60,000 nt of DNA from assembly GCA_903813345.2 (NCBI GenBank), contig CAIIXF020000008.1:11809278-11869277 (forward strand). Direction: 5' to 3'. The DNA comes from Owenia fusiformis (Eukaryota; Annelida; Polychaeta; Sabellida; Oweniidae). The notes under the pieces are model-generated. The model was not told the origin of the DNA. It ran no database searches and saw only the letters and a list, made by a program, of their open reading frames with translations. The number at the start of each line of letters is the position of its first letter. The first letter of the stretch is position 1. The position numbers and the translations under genes are program-made. This document shows positions 49,227-60,000 of the stretch, in pieces.

Positions 49227-49281
49227 TCATATTTAAATGTCCGGTTAGATAAGCAGATAAGTACATTGCGTCAAGACTTAT
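49227..49281 (+). repeat. 55-bp exact direct repeat, copy 2
   Basis: Identical to 47324-47378. The two copies bracket the signal-peptide exon and the likely promoter of the Ig gene. Sequence on either side of the 55 bp is unrelated. Confidence 0.9.
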
Positions 49282-51615
49282 CTTATTCCCACATCGTTTT
49301 CTACACTCTACACGCGTAGGTAGACCCCGGGAGGTAGACGTACATGTACCATTGCATGGGTTTGATGCATGACTAAGATGTTGAAACATCATCTGATAAA
49401 AACCTCATGAAATAATATCAGTAGCCTACATTATACTCCCGGAATACAAGGAAGCATGATTTTGGAAGATATACTTAAAGGTGCAACAATCAGTGCAGGG
49501 GGCCATTCAACGATCATCGATCAGTGTCAAAACATATTTAAGTTTGGACATTTCATCAAGACTAACGTATATTTTCATTATCTACAAAGAAACCCCCTGG
49601 ATGAACACTATTTCAGCTGATATTCCTCTTGAAACGTGGCAGATCTTAAAAATCTATTATTGGGACTCCCTCAATGCTGAAATTGATAGTTTATACGAAC
49701 ATTTAAAGTCTCCGTCTAAAGTTTGAAAATATTTTTTTATCATTCATTTACTATTTGTCAGGACTTAAAAAGTGATTTTAGAGATTTTTGAACAAAAACA
49801 TTTTTTTGAAAAAAAAGTTGTGAGCATTACATTTCTCAGATATTCAAATTTCCCGCCATTTTTAAAAAAAAGTTGAAATTTCTTAATCATCAAATATTTC
49901 TTAATGCATTTCAAAAAGGATTATCTTTTTAACACCAATGCAAAGATTGAACAAAAGACACACTATTTCAATAATAAAATGTCATATTTAATGGGCCACT
50001 TCAATGTTTTAGCTTATCAAAAATATTTTGAACCATTAGTGATGTCACTAAGATAACAAAAACTTTTTGAAAAAATTGAATTTTTTTTTCGATGTCAATC
50101 TTTTCTAAATATGCTAGACTTTCATAAAAAAAAACAATGTTGATTGTCTAACCAGGTCAAAAGGAAGAATAAATTATGTTTTAGATATCATTGTACTATT
50201 GGTTTCTATGAGAACTAAAATTTTGAAATGCATTTTTCTCCGAACCATTTTCATGCACTGATAAGTTCATTTCTCGCTTGTTTATCAACCGATTTTCTTA
50301 ATTTTTTCGGCAAAAAATATGGGAGGATGAATGCTATGCATTGGTATGAATTGTGGCTAATTAGAAGATATGAGTGACCTCTAAAAGTTGGTTTTAAATA
50401 AATTCACAAATTTTGGAACAAAAAGTCTATCAAAAACCACTTTTTGAAATTAAAAAAAAAGTTTCACATATCACACTTTGATAACATTGGGTAAGACTAC
50501 AATATAAGCCAAAGTGGTTTAAACTTTACATGGGGCCTTTAAGAAAATAGGTTTGTCAAAAAGGTGTTAAGCCAAATATCAACCCGGCAGCTCAGAAAAA
50601 ATTTAATTTTCTAATTTTCTCTCTACAGTCCTTGTTCCCCTTTAATTTAAGTACTATTGGCATTTGTACAAAATGGTTAAATGAATAATGAAAAAATGTT
50701 TGTGAAAACTCGCATGTATATTTTTAATTTTAGTACGACTCAGAGATATACAAGGGAAGGGCCACTCATAACATATAGGACGACACGATTTTGAAATGCC
50801 TTCTTCATGTTTGTTTTCTAAGATGGCAGTCTATTGTTGTACACCATACGGGAAGATAATTCGATCTTTTCCTACTCCAAGTTTTGATGTGATCGTCATA
50901 AATGAACTTTTCATCTAAAATGACACCTATTTTCTCTCAGTAATATTATGATAAAATGTCAAAATCTCAATTTTCTTGGATTAAAATAAATTGGTAAAAT
51001 GTTTGATTTTTCCATTTCCGTGCACCTGATCATAATTTACTGATTATAATTACACGTACACTTTTGTCGAATCCTCTTGTTAGATCTTGTTCTTTGTGAC
51101 CTCTGTGTTTTTCGTAAATGTTTCTACCGGGTTGTCTTCATTGGACATAATGTATCGCATCATGATACTGTTATTTCCCGGTGAAAAACACCAGTAATTA
51201 TAATTAATCATATTCAACTTGTTGTCCTCGTATTTCATTCCCTACTCAATTTAAGAAATGTTCCATTTTCTTTCAAACAATTCTTAATTTTAAAAAAATG
51301 CTCTTTTAAATAAAAAATTAGCAAACGGCAATTTACTAGTTATTAAATATTGATTCATTATAAACAATTATCAATGAAAGTTGTATATAAATATGTAGCG
51401 ATATCAGATCATCATTCAATATGTTCGATATCATAACATAAAAGGCCCACTGTAGAACGCTTGTTTCCTGGTCGGGAATCAAATATGTATTTATACCTTT
51501 ATTGATCATATGACATTTCCCGAGGTCCATTCGGTGCTGTTCACGTATTCCCTCTCTGTATAAAACCCATATTCAACCCCTCCCAAGAAATAACCTCTAT
51601 ACATTATATTATATC

Positions 51616-51656
51616 GTATTGTATTGTATTGTATTGTATTGTATTGTATTGTATTG
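51616..51656. repeat. (GTATT)n microsatellite
   Basis: About eight exact GTATT units in tandem. Confidence 0.95.
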
Positions 51657-52065
51657 AATATTGTATTATACCGCAAAAGTGTCTTGGGTAAATCCCAGAT
51701 CGGTAAAGGTTTATAGTTTACTAAACTTACTGTATAGATAAGATTTCCTCAAAGTGAGAATGAGATTTCCAAAGATTAGAAAATGGTCCCATATTTTTAA
51801 AGGGGATTTAACTATATTGAATTAATATTTTGTTGATTTCTTGGTAAATTTTGCACATTTATATCATCAAACCGAGCTACTTTTAGCTCAGTAGTACAGG
51901 GTCTTCGTTTTTTAATGTGAAATAGTCCAGTTTTCAAATTAGAATACTTTGTAATCATTATTTTTTTTTTTTTTCATTTTTTTTTTTTTTTATTAAAAAC
52001 AATGTGACATATTGGGTTGTAAGTTAGTAGCTATGACCCCCAAGAGAGAGTAATAGGCCTATAAT

Positions 52066-52524
52066 TCAATTTAATTTGTTCCTCGACCTCCTGCAGCTGT
52101 CTTGTTTTTGACTGGGAAAACACCTACAATCATGACTAAACACCTTATCCAAGCGTCTGTGTTCGGCTAACTTTAAATTCTCAGTCCTCCCACTGCCATC
52201 TATTGTCCAGGACTTCAAAGATGGCGTCGTTTTCTTAATTTGACGAAGCGATCTTTTACACTGTTCTCTCTGGATACCATACGACTCGGACACTTGTTTA
52301 CACTTTGCGTTAATAGTCTTTAAAGTGAACTCAAGTCTCCGATCTGTTATTGAATTGTTTTCTTTCATTCTGCACTCCAGTTTCCATGGAGCCATGGCCT
52401 GTTGCCGCACCCTCTCACGAGACAGTAATAATCCAGGCCAGTCATTGTGGAAACTGAGGTACGGTGGGCCAGGATCAATATCCTTGTCGACAGTTTCAAA
52501 TTCTTCTTCGCATTTTCGTTCCAT
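52066..52524 (-). CDS. Hypothetical 152-residue protein
   Basis: An open frame from ATG (52524) to stop, without introns. It is hydrophilic and rich in Lys, Arg, Glu and Cys. No signal peptide or membrane segment is seen. A middle region (about 30-95) is rich in charged residues and probably helical, containing LLLSRERVRQQAMAPWKLEC and LEFTLKTINAKCKQVSESYG. The composition is more protein-like than the surrounding AT-rich DNA and the ORF is longer than chance ORFs nearby, but I recognise no family. It lies between the Ig gene and the Cupin_5 gene on the same strand. It could be a single-exon gene or one exon of a larger one. Confidence 0.5.
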   Translation of the reverse strand: MERKCEEEFETVDKDIDPGPPYLSFHNDWPGLLLSRERVRQQAMAPWKLECRMKENNSITDRRLEFTLKTINAKCKQVSESYGIQREQCKRSLRQIKKTTPSLKSWTIDGSGRTENLKLAEHRRLDKVFSHDCRCFPSQKQDSCRRSRNKLN

Positions 52525-53414
52525 TATTTATTTCTAATGCCACTTATTGGCAAAGCAGGCAATGTATGTTATGTAACCTGATTGGTGTAGAGATATGTGA
52601 ACCGTTGCAAAATATAATAATAGTCTTATTTCATGTCTTTTATGCATTTAAGTTCTCAAAAAGAGGTTTAATCCACTTGTTTCATTGCTTCCAAATGATT
52701 GAGTGACATTTGATCGAAATGTTTAGATCAATGATTCATTGGCTAATATAAGTCACTACGTCAACTATGTTGACATGACATGATAAGTATCTACGATAGA
52801 AGCACTCTGATCTCATTAACAAATATTTACTTGAAGTACGACATTGTTAATTCTCTTGTTTAAGAGGCAATAGTTGATAAAAGGAGATAAACACTCATCT
52901 AAGTACTGTATATTTGGCAATAAAAAATGATTTATATAGGCCGCCTCTGAGTCAACTCCTGACAGGTGAAAGTGTCAGCTACACTATACCAAAATCAAAC
53001 AATCAGTTGGTCTACCGATTCTGGATTAACCATTTACTTCAATATATTTATGTAAATTCTGAACAACTAAACATTTATATCAAGTAACGCTTGTTTAAAA
53101 TACCCCTTTACGTTACACCTCGGAAATGGATATCATTAGTTCAAAATCGTATTAGGAATGATCTAATTGGATGTAGGAATGTGTCTCTCCTTCAAATAAT
53201 TATGGTGCTGAAGTCATTGATGAAGTATATGCAATAATTAGACTAAATAGACCGTCCTCTTATATTGTAGTTCCAACTGGACAAACCCATATCTGCCTCA
53301 GCCCATATTGAGTATTTCTTGAAAAATGCAATTTACTCTGCATTTACCCCTGAGAGAGAACACTTATTGCAATGAACACTTAATGCAAACTTATTCCTTC
53401 TTCAGATTTATTTA

Positions 53415-54329
53415 TTATTCAGTGGTGAGTCTTTCTATGAGATCTCTATGTTTGGGGAATTTGCTAATCAGGTCATCACGCTTTCCTTCTTTCCAATCTT
53501 TTGCCTCCCAACCTGGAAATAAATCACATTGAACTTACTCTGGGATGTGTCCCGCCGTCAACAATACAGGGTGTACGAAAGCTGTTTTGTTTTAAATGAA
53601 ACAGAAAGATATGATGATCAAAATGACTAAATCTCCAGGATGATGCCTGGGTCACATTTGCTCCGATCCATTTGCTCAATATTGTATTCAATTTTGAAAA
53701 AATACTCAATCGGCCGGGCGCCGGAGAGAAAATCGGAGCAAATGTGACCAAGGCATAACGTACCTGGCACTACAACGGCACTGTATAGACACGACTGAGT
53801 GGCGTCCTCCATCTCTACAGCATACCAGTGATTCCTTGGTACTCTCACTTGATAGTTAGCATCGTCGGATGACATCATGTCTCCAAGAATTTCACTCCGA
53901 TACACACCGTCTTTACTTATAAGATGTACCTTTAGAGAGTTAGAAAAAATAAATAGTAAAAAGTACACATATGTAGACTATCTTAAGATTTCATGTGTAC
54001 TTTCATTGAGATAGTTATTATTATGTCACCACAACAAGTACTAGTGATATTGTTATAGTCTACAACTTTTTTGTGGACGGTGTTCGGCGGTCAGCGTCTA
54101 TGAGAGGTGGTGACATTTTGCATGTAGATGCCTTGTATTTGTTTTTGGTGAGTATTCTTTGCTTTCTACGTATATCTAAGACTGAAGATATGGTATATGG
54201 TATACCTTCACATTACCGCCTCTGTGCCAGTAGAATAGTTCATCAGATGGCAGGATGTGGAAAGTCACAAGAGCCTTTTCTTGCATCAAGAAGTATATGG
54301 ATGTCCCCGAAGTCCTTTCACCGTCATAA
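53415..54329 (-). CDS. Cupin_5 (DUF985) domain protein, 3' three exons
   Basis: Exons 54329-54206, 53929-53764 and 53512-53415 (stop TAA) join in frame to about 128 residues. The pieces follow the Cupin_5 order: STS-like GTSIYFLMQ, HILPSDELFYWHRGG, VHLISKDG, VPRNHWYAVEM, SCLYSAVVVPG, then GWEAKDWKEGKRDDL and KFPKHRDLIERLT. This family has an RmlC-like jelly-roll fold (yeast YML079W, many bacterial proteins). It was once grouped with sugar epimerases, but its reaction is not established. The usual N-terminal strand with a PHPEGG motif should come from an upstream exon. I find none between 54330 and 60000, so it lies beyond the window or is lost. Confidence 0.85.
54025..54136. repeat. Dispersed CAAATGGCAGGTGGTGACATT repeat, copy 6
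   Basis: GTCACCACAACAAGTACTAG, TATAGTCTACAACTTTTTTG, TGTTCGGCGGTCAGCGTC, AGAGGTGGTGACATTTTGCA and TGTAGATGCCTTGT. It lies in the first visible intron of the Cupin_5 gene. Confidence 0.7.
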
Positions 54330-54812
54330 CTGAATAATGTACAAAAATATATGTCAAGATGTATCAGGAACAACTCCAGACTTCCTCAAAATTAAATACT
54401 AGCATGGCCTTTCAACTAGTTACGAGTAAGGAAAAGGTAAGTTAAATTTTCAATCAACAATTGGAAAAATGAGATCAAGGATCATTAATTTGATCCACTT
54501 AATTTGATTACACCTTTGGAACTATGGATATCACTGTATTGATAAATTGACATTTTAAAATGTATATGCATGTTTTTTTCGGAATATTAATTTATCTCCG
54601 ATTTTGAAATCGAGCAATGAAATCCAAAACAGAACTCATTCTATTAACATGAACGTTTAGTGACTATCATACTCATATATACTCATCTCCATGAAGAACT
54701 GTTGTTCTTAGTCTGAGTCATGACTGACTTAAGACTCATTTTGATGAAAAACCGTTATAATAATTTCAGTCATGATTTCCTTGGTTAACACGACCTGCAC
54801 CATTCCAAATAC

Positions 54813-54840
54813 AGGGTGGGCCAAAAAAAAACGCCACTTT
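54813..54840 (+). repeat. Solitary mariner-type end
   Basis: TA followed by CAGGGTGGGCCAAAAAAAAA. No matching inverted end is found within 1.5 kb. Another such end is CAGGGTGTACGAAAGC near 53568. Confidence 0.45.
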
Positions 54841-55718
54841 TTTTCAAAATGCTATAACATTTTTAATTTTTTGTACAAAATCATAATTTGCATACCAAAT
54901 GAAACTTCAGGTTGTTATCTAGCCATGGATCATGAATCATACACTTTTACTTGAATAAAATATGTCACCAGCATCTCACTTAAACATGTGGTGTGCCATG
55001 AGAAATAAGCATAATTTGCAAAATGTTCCTGAACTGATACGGCCTGATGATCGCCAAGCTAATAGCCCCGATGCAAACGCCAGTGAGTATGGGGTATGGA
55101 AAGGTCCCCGGAAGATTGTATGAAGGCACCCAATCTAGAAAATTGCTCTACTAAAGCTGGCAATTAAGACAGGTTGAAAAAAACTTAACTAACATTCCAT
55201 TGATACTGCTATATCAGCAAGGCGACTAAAACTAAAATATACCATTAAATAGGGTGGCGGACCAATTAAATTCATCTTTTAGATCAAATATTATCCAAAT
55301 ATTAACGCTAAACTAGTTTTATTAATAAAAATGGTGTTGGTAAGTTCTCGTAACTCTCAGTAAGTTATATTCTGATTGACAAGTGTATTGGACACAGATA
55401 AAAATAATAAATGTGGATATTAACATTATTTATTTTTTAGGATAAAAATGCATTTCCTCCGATTCTTTCCTTATGTAATGAGTTCTCTTCCTAGGTTTTA
55501 TTTGAAAAACCAACAACGTTCGACAAGATTGGCTCTGTAAAAACATATTGTTGTCGCATTCAAAAGTGACTGTGGAGTAATTTAATTGTCAAATAAAATA
55601 ACAAAAATAATATAATACCTATTATTTCACTTAGTTCTTATTTACAAAAGTTTCGCCATTACATGAGTATATTACCAATATTCTGAGCACATATGTACAT
55701 GCTGCCAACAAATATATA

Positions 55719-56272
55719 CAGGGTGAGCCAAAAAGGTAACCCAAACAAATGTTAATAACTCAGTCATTCAGCATGGGTTTGGTGTCAAATGTAGTACTAT
55801 CATTTTTTAATATTCTTTCATTCTATCAATTTCATGGGTCTATCCCTAATGGTCACGGTTTGATGGTCATTTTACAAAATATGCTGTAAAATACCGGGGT
55901 CGTTTCTGGAAGCTTAGTTGAACGAATTAAGCATAGTTGTTCACTACACGAGCAAAGACAACTTGATTGTGTTATGGCTCTCATCATCTTTTCTATCTCT
56001 TGTGTCAATGTTTCAAAGGTTGTTAGTGTAGAAAGTAGCTCAATAGATAGTAAATCTGGAGGGATTTATGTCCAGTAAGTGAGGCACGTTTCGGCCACGG
56101 GGGGGGGGGGGGGTCGGTGTAAATGGCCATAAAATTGTGACCATTGGAGATAGATCATTAAAAGATAGGACATTGAACAATGTTTTATCGTTCCAAATAT
56201 GAGTACAAACCCATGCCTAATGACTGAGTTATTAACAAAATTTGGTTGGGTTACCTTTTTTGGCTCACCCTG
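55719..56272. mobile_element. 554-bp mariner-type MITE
   Basis: The ends CAGGGTGAGCCAAAAAGGTA and TTACCTTTTTTGGCTCACCCTG are inverted. TAACTCAGTCATTCAGCATG also pairs with CATGCCTAATGACTGAGTTA inside. The left flank is TA, the right flank TT, so one target-site base has changed. Confidence 0.8.
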
Positions 56273-56709
56273 TTGTCAAAATAGTTTGCGATCATACCTA
56301 TTGGATTAATATTAGTATACGACAATCAGGTATTTTAAGGTACGGATTGTTTTACTAAGTAAGCAACCAGTGGATAACGATGCAATTCCAAATAGACAAA
56401 TAGAAGCATAAAAAAAGACACCAAACTTTAGTTCATCTCGAATATTCAGTATAATGCAGTAAAGCGTTGAAAAACACTAGGTGGTATACACGCCGACGAA
56501 ATGTGTGTTCCATTGATTGCTTATTTCAGCATTCTGCAATAACCATGCATTGCATTCTCTTTGTATAGATCTGTCATCATCTAAAATATTTCTATAGTGA
56601 AAAAAGGCGTCATGATAACGAATATTTTTAAATCACAACATCTTTCGGAAGCTAATAATGTATTGTGAAGCCGTATGAATCATAGCTATATGGTAACATT
56701 GTTGGCTCA

Positions 56710-58715
56710 TCAGTTTATTATTAGCTCTTCATCTTGAATGTTTTGTTTATGGCGCTGCCAATGTGCCTTTATGTTTGATTTGATCTGGAGCTTATATCTT
56801 ATGTTTTTCGCATCCTGGTTCACTGATCCCCAGCATAATTGGACCAGATGTGGTAGAATCCCGGCAATCACAGTTGCGACAGTCTTAACAAGAACTGAGA
56901 GTTGAGCCTCTCTGTTGTATGACTGTATGACGTGTATGCATACGTACATGAACGCTGCAATGAGGCCAAGGTAGATAAGTGTTAGAAACATTTGCACCCT
57001 CAATGGTCTGAAAGACTCAACCAGGCTATAATAAACATGTGCTGGAACCCCTGGAATTTCTGAACCATCTGGTTGGTGGGTAACATATTTCACGGGATCG
57101 TTATGCGCAGATTTTGCCTTCTGCTCTGTATTTAAATCATCAGATAGAGTAATTGTGTACAGCAATAAATCATTGTAGCCATCATTGAAACCCCTCACCG
57201 TTTTGTAAATGTACATGATAACGATACCTGTTCCAATGCAGTACATAACAGCTTCCTCTGGAAAGGCAATTATGCCAATGATGGTGAATGCAAATGTATT
57301 AGTGACCAAAACCACTGAGACGGTATACATGGTGATGGCACAGAAAAACACAAACGCAAAGACCACAAAGAGAATGATACGAATAATCCAAGCAGTTATC
57401 CAACAACAGACACTGTCCTTACGCAGGCGGCTTTGGCCTCTCTTGTCGGTATATAGAAACCTATCAAGAACGTACCGAATGTAATTTTGAACTACCGTTT
57501 TGATGAAGAAAACAATGGGAACACCAAAGTACGCTATACAGCATGCGATATCCAACAAGAAAATTATGAAGATAACTAACCAAACAGGCAGGAAAATTGT
57601 TAGACGGAGGCATTTTTTCAAAGAACCCCTGAATGGCCCACCAAACTTTTGACTGACGACCTTGATGCGCTTGAACCACACATTTTTCAACAGTACCCAA
57701 AATTTGTAGTGCAACAGAGTGTAAAGACGGGAGGTGAACGCTTTGGACAATTTCCTGTATGATACTGGTTCCTTGGTATATTTCACTCCACCCAATTTCT
57801 CTATGATGTCAGAGGTTATAAATAACAAGCAGCTTGATTTGCCATTCTTATCTATTTGTGCAGCCACCACTTCACATAGATTAACAGGAAGGCATACGAG
57901 TAGAATAGCAAGGAAAAAGTATACGCTGTATATGACGTACGGCCCACCAAGAAAGTACAACCAATTTCTACTGCTGAGTTTATACCCAAATGGAATGGCA
58001 TGAAACCCTATAGGTATATCAGACATAATTCGTGCATAGAGAGCATAGTGCTTATATCTAAATGTAACGGCTGTGTCAAGTGCTATGAGAGAGGGGGTAA
58101 ACAGGAGAATAAATAAACCTTTCTTGATTCTCTGTACTGTTACTGAATTCGAACGTGTTGTTGAGACAAACACTGTTTTCAACAAACTGAAAAATGTGAT
58201 TGGGGCATCTTCACCAAGATATAAATAATCCCCACCAACATCACTGTCGCAAACATCTTTACCATCAGCTTCATCAGCTTCATCATCGTCATGTTCCCCT
58301 TCAACGGATCCATCTAAATGCTCATATCCCATTTTCATTTCTTTTTGCGGAGCTAATGATTTGAAACACACGCGTCCCTCGTCAAACATATAGAGTAATA
58401 ACGGAGAATATGCGAATAACACACATCCAATAACTTGTAGTATCAACAGCAAGCTCGTTTGTTTGATCTCTACCCCGTATCTGTGTGGATGTTCTGGTTC
58501 ACTGCACTGAAAGCCGTTTGAATTGCGATTGACCCCCGTGACGTGGTTCAACCATTTTTCGAACTTGCTTGGCTTGTATCTCAACGAGTAACACCAAACT
58601 GCAGAGTTGTTGTACTCTATTTTAGCACTCAGATTCCTAACAGTATAAAGGAGAGACAGCATCATGTCATGTTTGCCCCATGTCGAGTTACAACCATGTG
58701 GCTCCACCTGAACAT
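56710..58715 (-). CDS. Unrecognised multi-pass membrane protein, large last exon
   Basis: An exon of about 668 codons opens after the acceptor GTGCTTGTAG and runs to a TAA at 56710-56712. The frame has no ATG between the preceding in-frame stop and the conserved part, so an upstream exon must supply the start. An extracellular-looking N-terminal part with Cys and N-glycosylation motifs (NST, NLS, NNS) is followed by a hydrophobic segment near 90-113. An acidic stretch (HDDDEADEAD, about 145-154) comes next, then hydrophobic segments near 201-221, 256-283, 375-410, 445-475, 478-508, 578-600 and 608-630: eight to ten membrane passes. The C-terminus is hydrophilic and basic. I recognise no family; a channel, transporter or receptor-like surface protein are all possible. 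Confidence 0.85.
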
Positions 58716-59058
58716 CTACAAGCACAGAAATGACAACATCATGTGTAGCACAGAATATCTAAGAAGCGACAGCATAATGACATATCTATCCAACAGGAAA
58801 TTACATAACCGTGTGGCATTACGTCAAAAGGTAACGGTAAAGTTAGTCAAATGTACAAAAAATGGCAGCCATATTTTTTTTGAAAAGTCACAAGATTTTG
58901 TATCTGTTTTCCTTATATGTGAATGTCGAAGAAAACTTCACATTTAAACGAATTTTTATAACTATGAATTGGAGGTGCATGTGTCAATTTCAAGGAGTAG
59001 GATTGCAACGGAGACACATTTGTAAGACTCCAATATTTCCACAATCATCTTACCCTAC
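58716..59058. other. Upstream intron or 5' region of the membrane-protein gene
   Basis: The first exon of the membrane-protein gene was not found here. No repeat or gene is seen. Confidence 0.4.
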
Positions 59059-59853
59059 TATCACACCAAACTAGTTCTCACTACGTTCTCGAAAACGGGC
59101 TTCAACTGTGTACGAACGAACTGGACCTACTAAGAACCGTTTGGGATCTATTTACAAACTTCATCGAACGTACTCGAACGGGTAGGTCCTCTAGAACTTA
59201 GACAATGCTCAAAATGTTCTCGTGGTCGTCACGTTCTACAATTAGAACGAATGACAACGTACTAACGACGAGCTGGACGTACTACGAACGGAACCGTCGT
59301 ACTTCAATCCTACTAGGGACGTTTTAACAACGAGTTGAACGTCTGAGGACGTGTTGAGAACGAGGTAGAACTAATTGCAAACGTGTTTAAACTGATTAAG
59401 AACGTATTTAACACTGTTTATGAACGAGTTAGCAAAAATATAGCTATCACACCAAACAAGTTGCCACTGCGTTCTTCAAAACTGGTTTTAAACTGTGTGC
59501 GAACGGAATGAACGTAGCTTCAACTTTCGATGGTCTATTTACGAACTTTATGAACGTTCTCAGACGGAAATGTGATTTTAGAATTTTGAATCGATTCAAA
59601 ATTCGATGGCGACCATACCGTTCTGTAATCAGGTCATGTTGACCTTGTAGACTAAGGGACGCGTTCTACTACGTTGCACACCGACGTGGCCCGACCTGAA
59701 CGAACTGCGAACGAGATGGACGTATTGAAGACTGTTTAAGAACGAAGAAGCTTATTATTTCAGACATATTTCCCGATCACAGTCAGATTGAGCCCGTTTT
59801 ACGACGTTTTCGTAGGACTAGTAAGAACGGGTAAGAACTAGTTTGGTGTGATA
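59059..59853. mobile_element. 795-bp element with inverted ends and helically spaced AACG motifs
   Basis: The ends TATCACACCAAACTAGTTCT and AGAACTAGTTTGGTGTGATA are perfect inverted repeats. A second, diverged copy of the left end (ATCACACCAAACAAGTTGCC) starts at about 59448, so the element looks like two related halves of about 390-400 bp. It is dense in GAACG/CGTTC words and CpG compared with the AT-rich surroundings. No ORF is present. Confidence 0.75.
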
Positions 59854-60000
59854 GGGGGGTTACCTTACCAACATCAAAGGAGCATGAACATGTGTACTTC
59901 TTGCATTGTTAGAGTATAATAAAGCTCAAACCATTGTGAATTCTAAATATTTCATGTCCACCATTTTATTTTCTAGTCCAAATTAATCCTCACTCATGTA

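Larger units (their letters stand above)
48905..52065. other. Upstream region of the Ig gene and intergenic DNA
   Basis: No coding exon is recognised. The region is very AT-rich, with a GTATT microsatellite at 51616-51656 and T-tracts at about 51959-51992. An open frame at 49481-49726 shows no recognisable domain and is not called. Confidence 0.5.
54330..56709. other. Region between the Cupin_5 exons and the membrane-protein exon
   Basis: No exon is recognised. It was searched on the minus strand for the missing Cupin_5 N-terminus (HPEGG) without success. It holds mariner-type repeats (54813, 55719-56272) and a G-run at about 56099-56113. Confidence 0.5.

Noticed and set aside
49481-49726. 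81-codon ORF
   Set aside because: It lacks recognisable features and sits in AT-rich intergenic DNA. I could not support it as a gene.
54772-54954. Short ORF with a GWAKKKRH-like start
   Set aside because: It is read from a solitary mariner-type end (CAGGGTGGGCC) and is not a gene.

Overview
The window is animal nuclear DNA. It is AT-rich, its genes are split by long GT-AG introns, and the spaces between exons are filled with short inverted-repeat DNA elements and mariner-type ends. The proteins (two-pore channel, WDR26, beta-1,4-galactosyltransferase, rhodopsin-class GPCR, immunoglobulin-domain surface protein, Cupin_5 protein) and the repeat content suggest a marine invertebrate, such as a non-vertebrate deuterostome or a lophotrochozoan. 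I cannot name the species. All gene models were built by hand from frames and splice sites; each exon junction described keeps the reading frame.

Layout. 522-5075 (+): last six exons of a two-pore channel, running from the domain II S4-S5 region to the stop. 9296-27525 (+): a complete WDR26 gene (LisH, CTLH and WD40 subunit of the CTLH/GID ubiquitin ligase) over 18 kb. 34161-35348 (+): an intronless beta-1,4-galactosyltransferase. 39192-40241 (-): an intronless class A GPCR, somewhat melatonin-receptor-like. 42796-48904 (-): a seven-exon gene for a secreted or GPI-anchored protein with four Ig domains and one CCP-like module. 52066-52524 (-): an unrecognised 152-residue ORF. 53415-54329 (-): last three exons of a Cupin_5 (DUF985) protein. 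56710-58715 (-): a large last exon of an unrecognised multi-pass membrane protein. The rest is intron or intergenic DNA with many transposon-derived repeats.

The strongest unusual observation is in WDR26. The exon encoding propeller blade 4 is present twice in tandem (21976-22121 and 22518-22660). Both copies are intact and have the same splice phases, and joining both into one mRNA gives an immediate in-frame stop. This is the signature of mutually exclusive exons and would let one gene make two CTLH substrate-receptor propellers. Just upstream, the 5' part of the preceding exon also exists as a decayed second copy.

Other structures worth attention: a 795-bp element (59059-59853) with AAC/AACG motifs spaced about one helical turn apart; two related element families that each start with a perfect hairpin and a GC-rich tetranucleotide tract and carry TGGCGGCCATTTTG-containing tandem units; a short repeat present at least six times; and an exact 55-bp direct repeat that brackets the first exon and promoter of the Ig gene. 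The genes do not form an obvious functional cluster; they look like ordinary neighbours in an animal genome.
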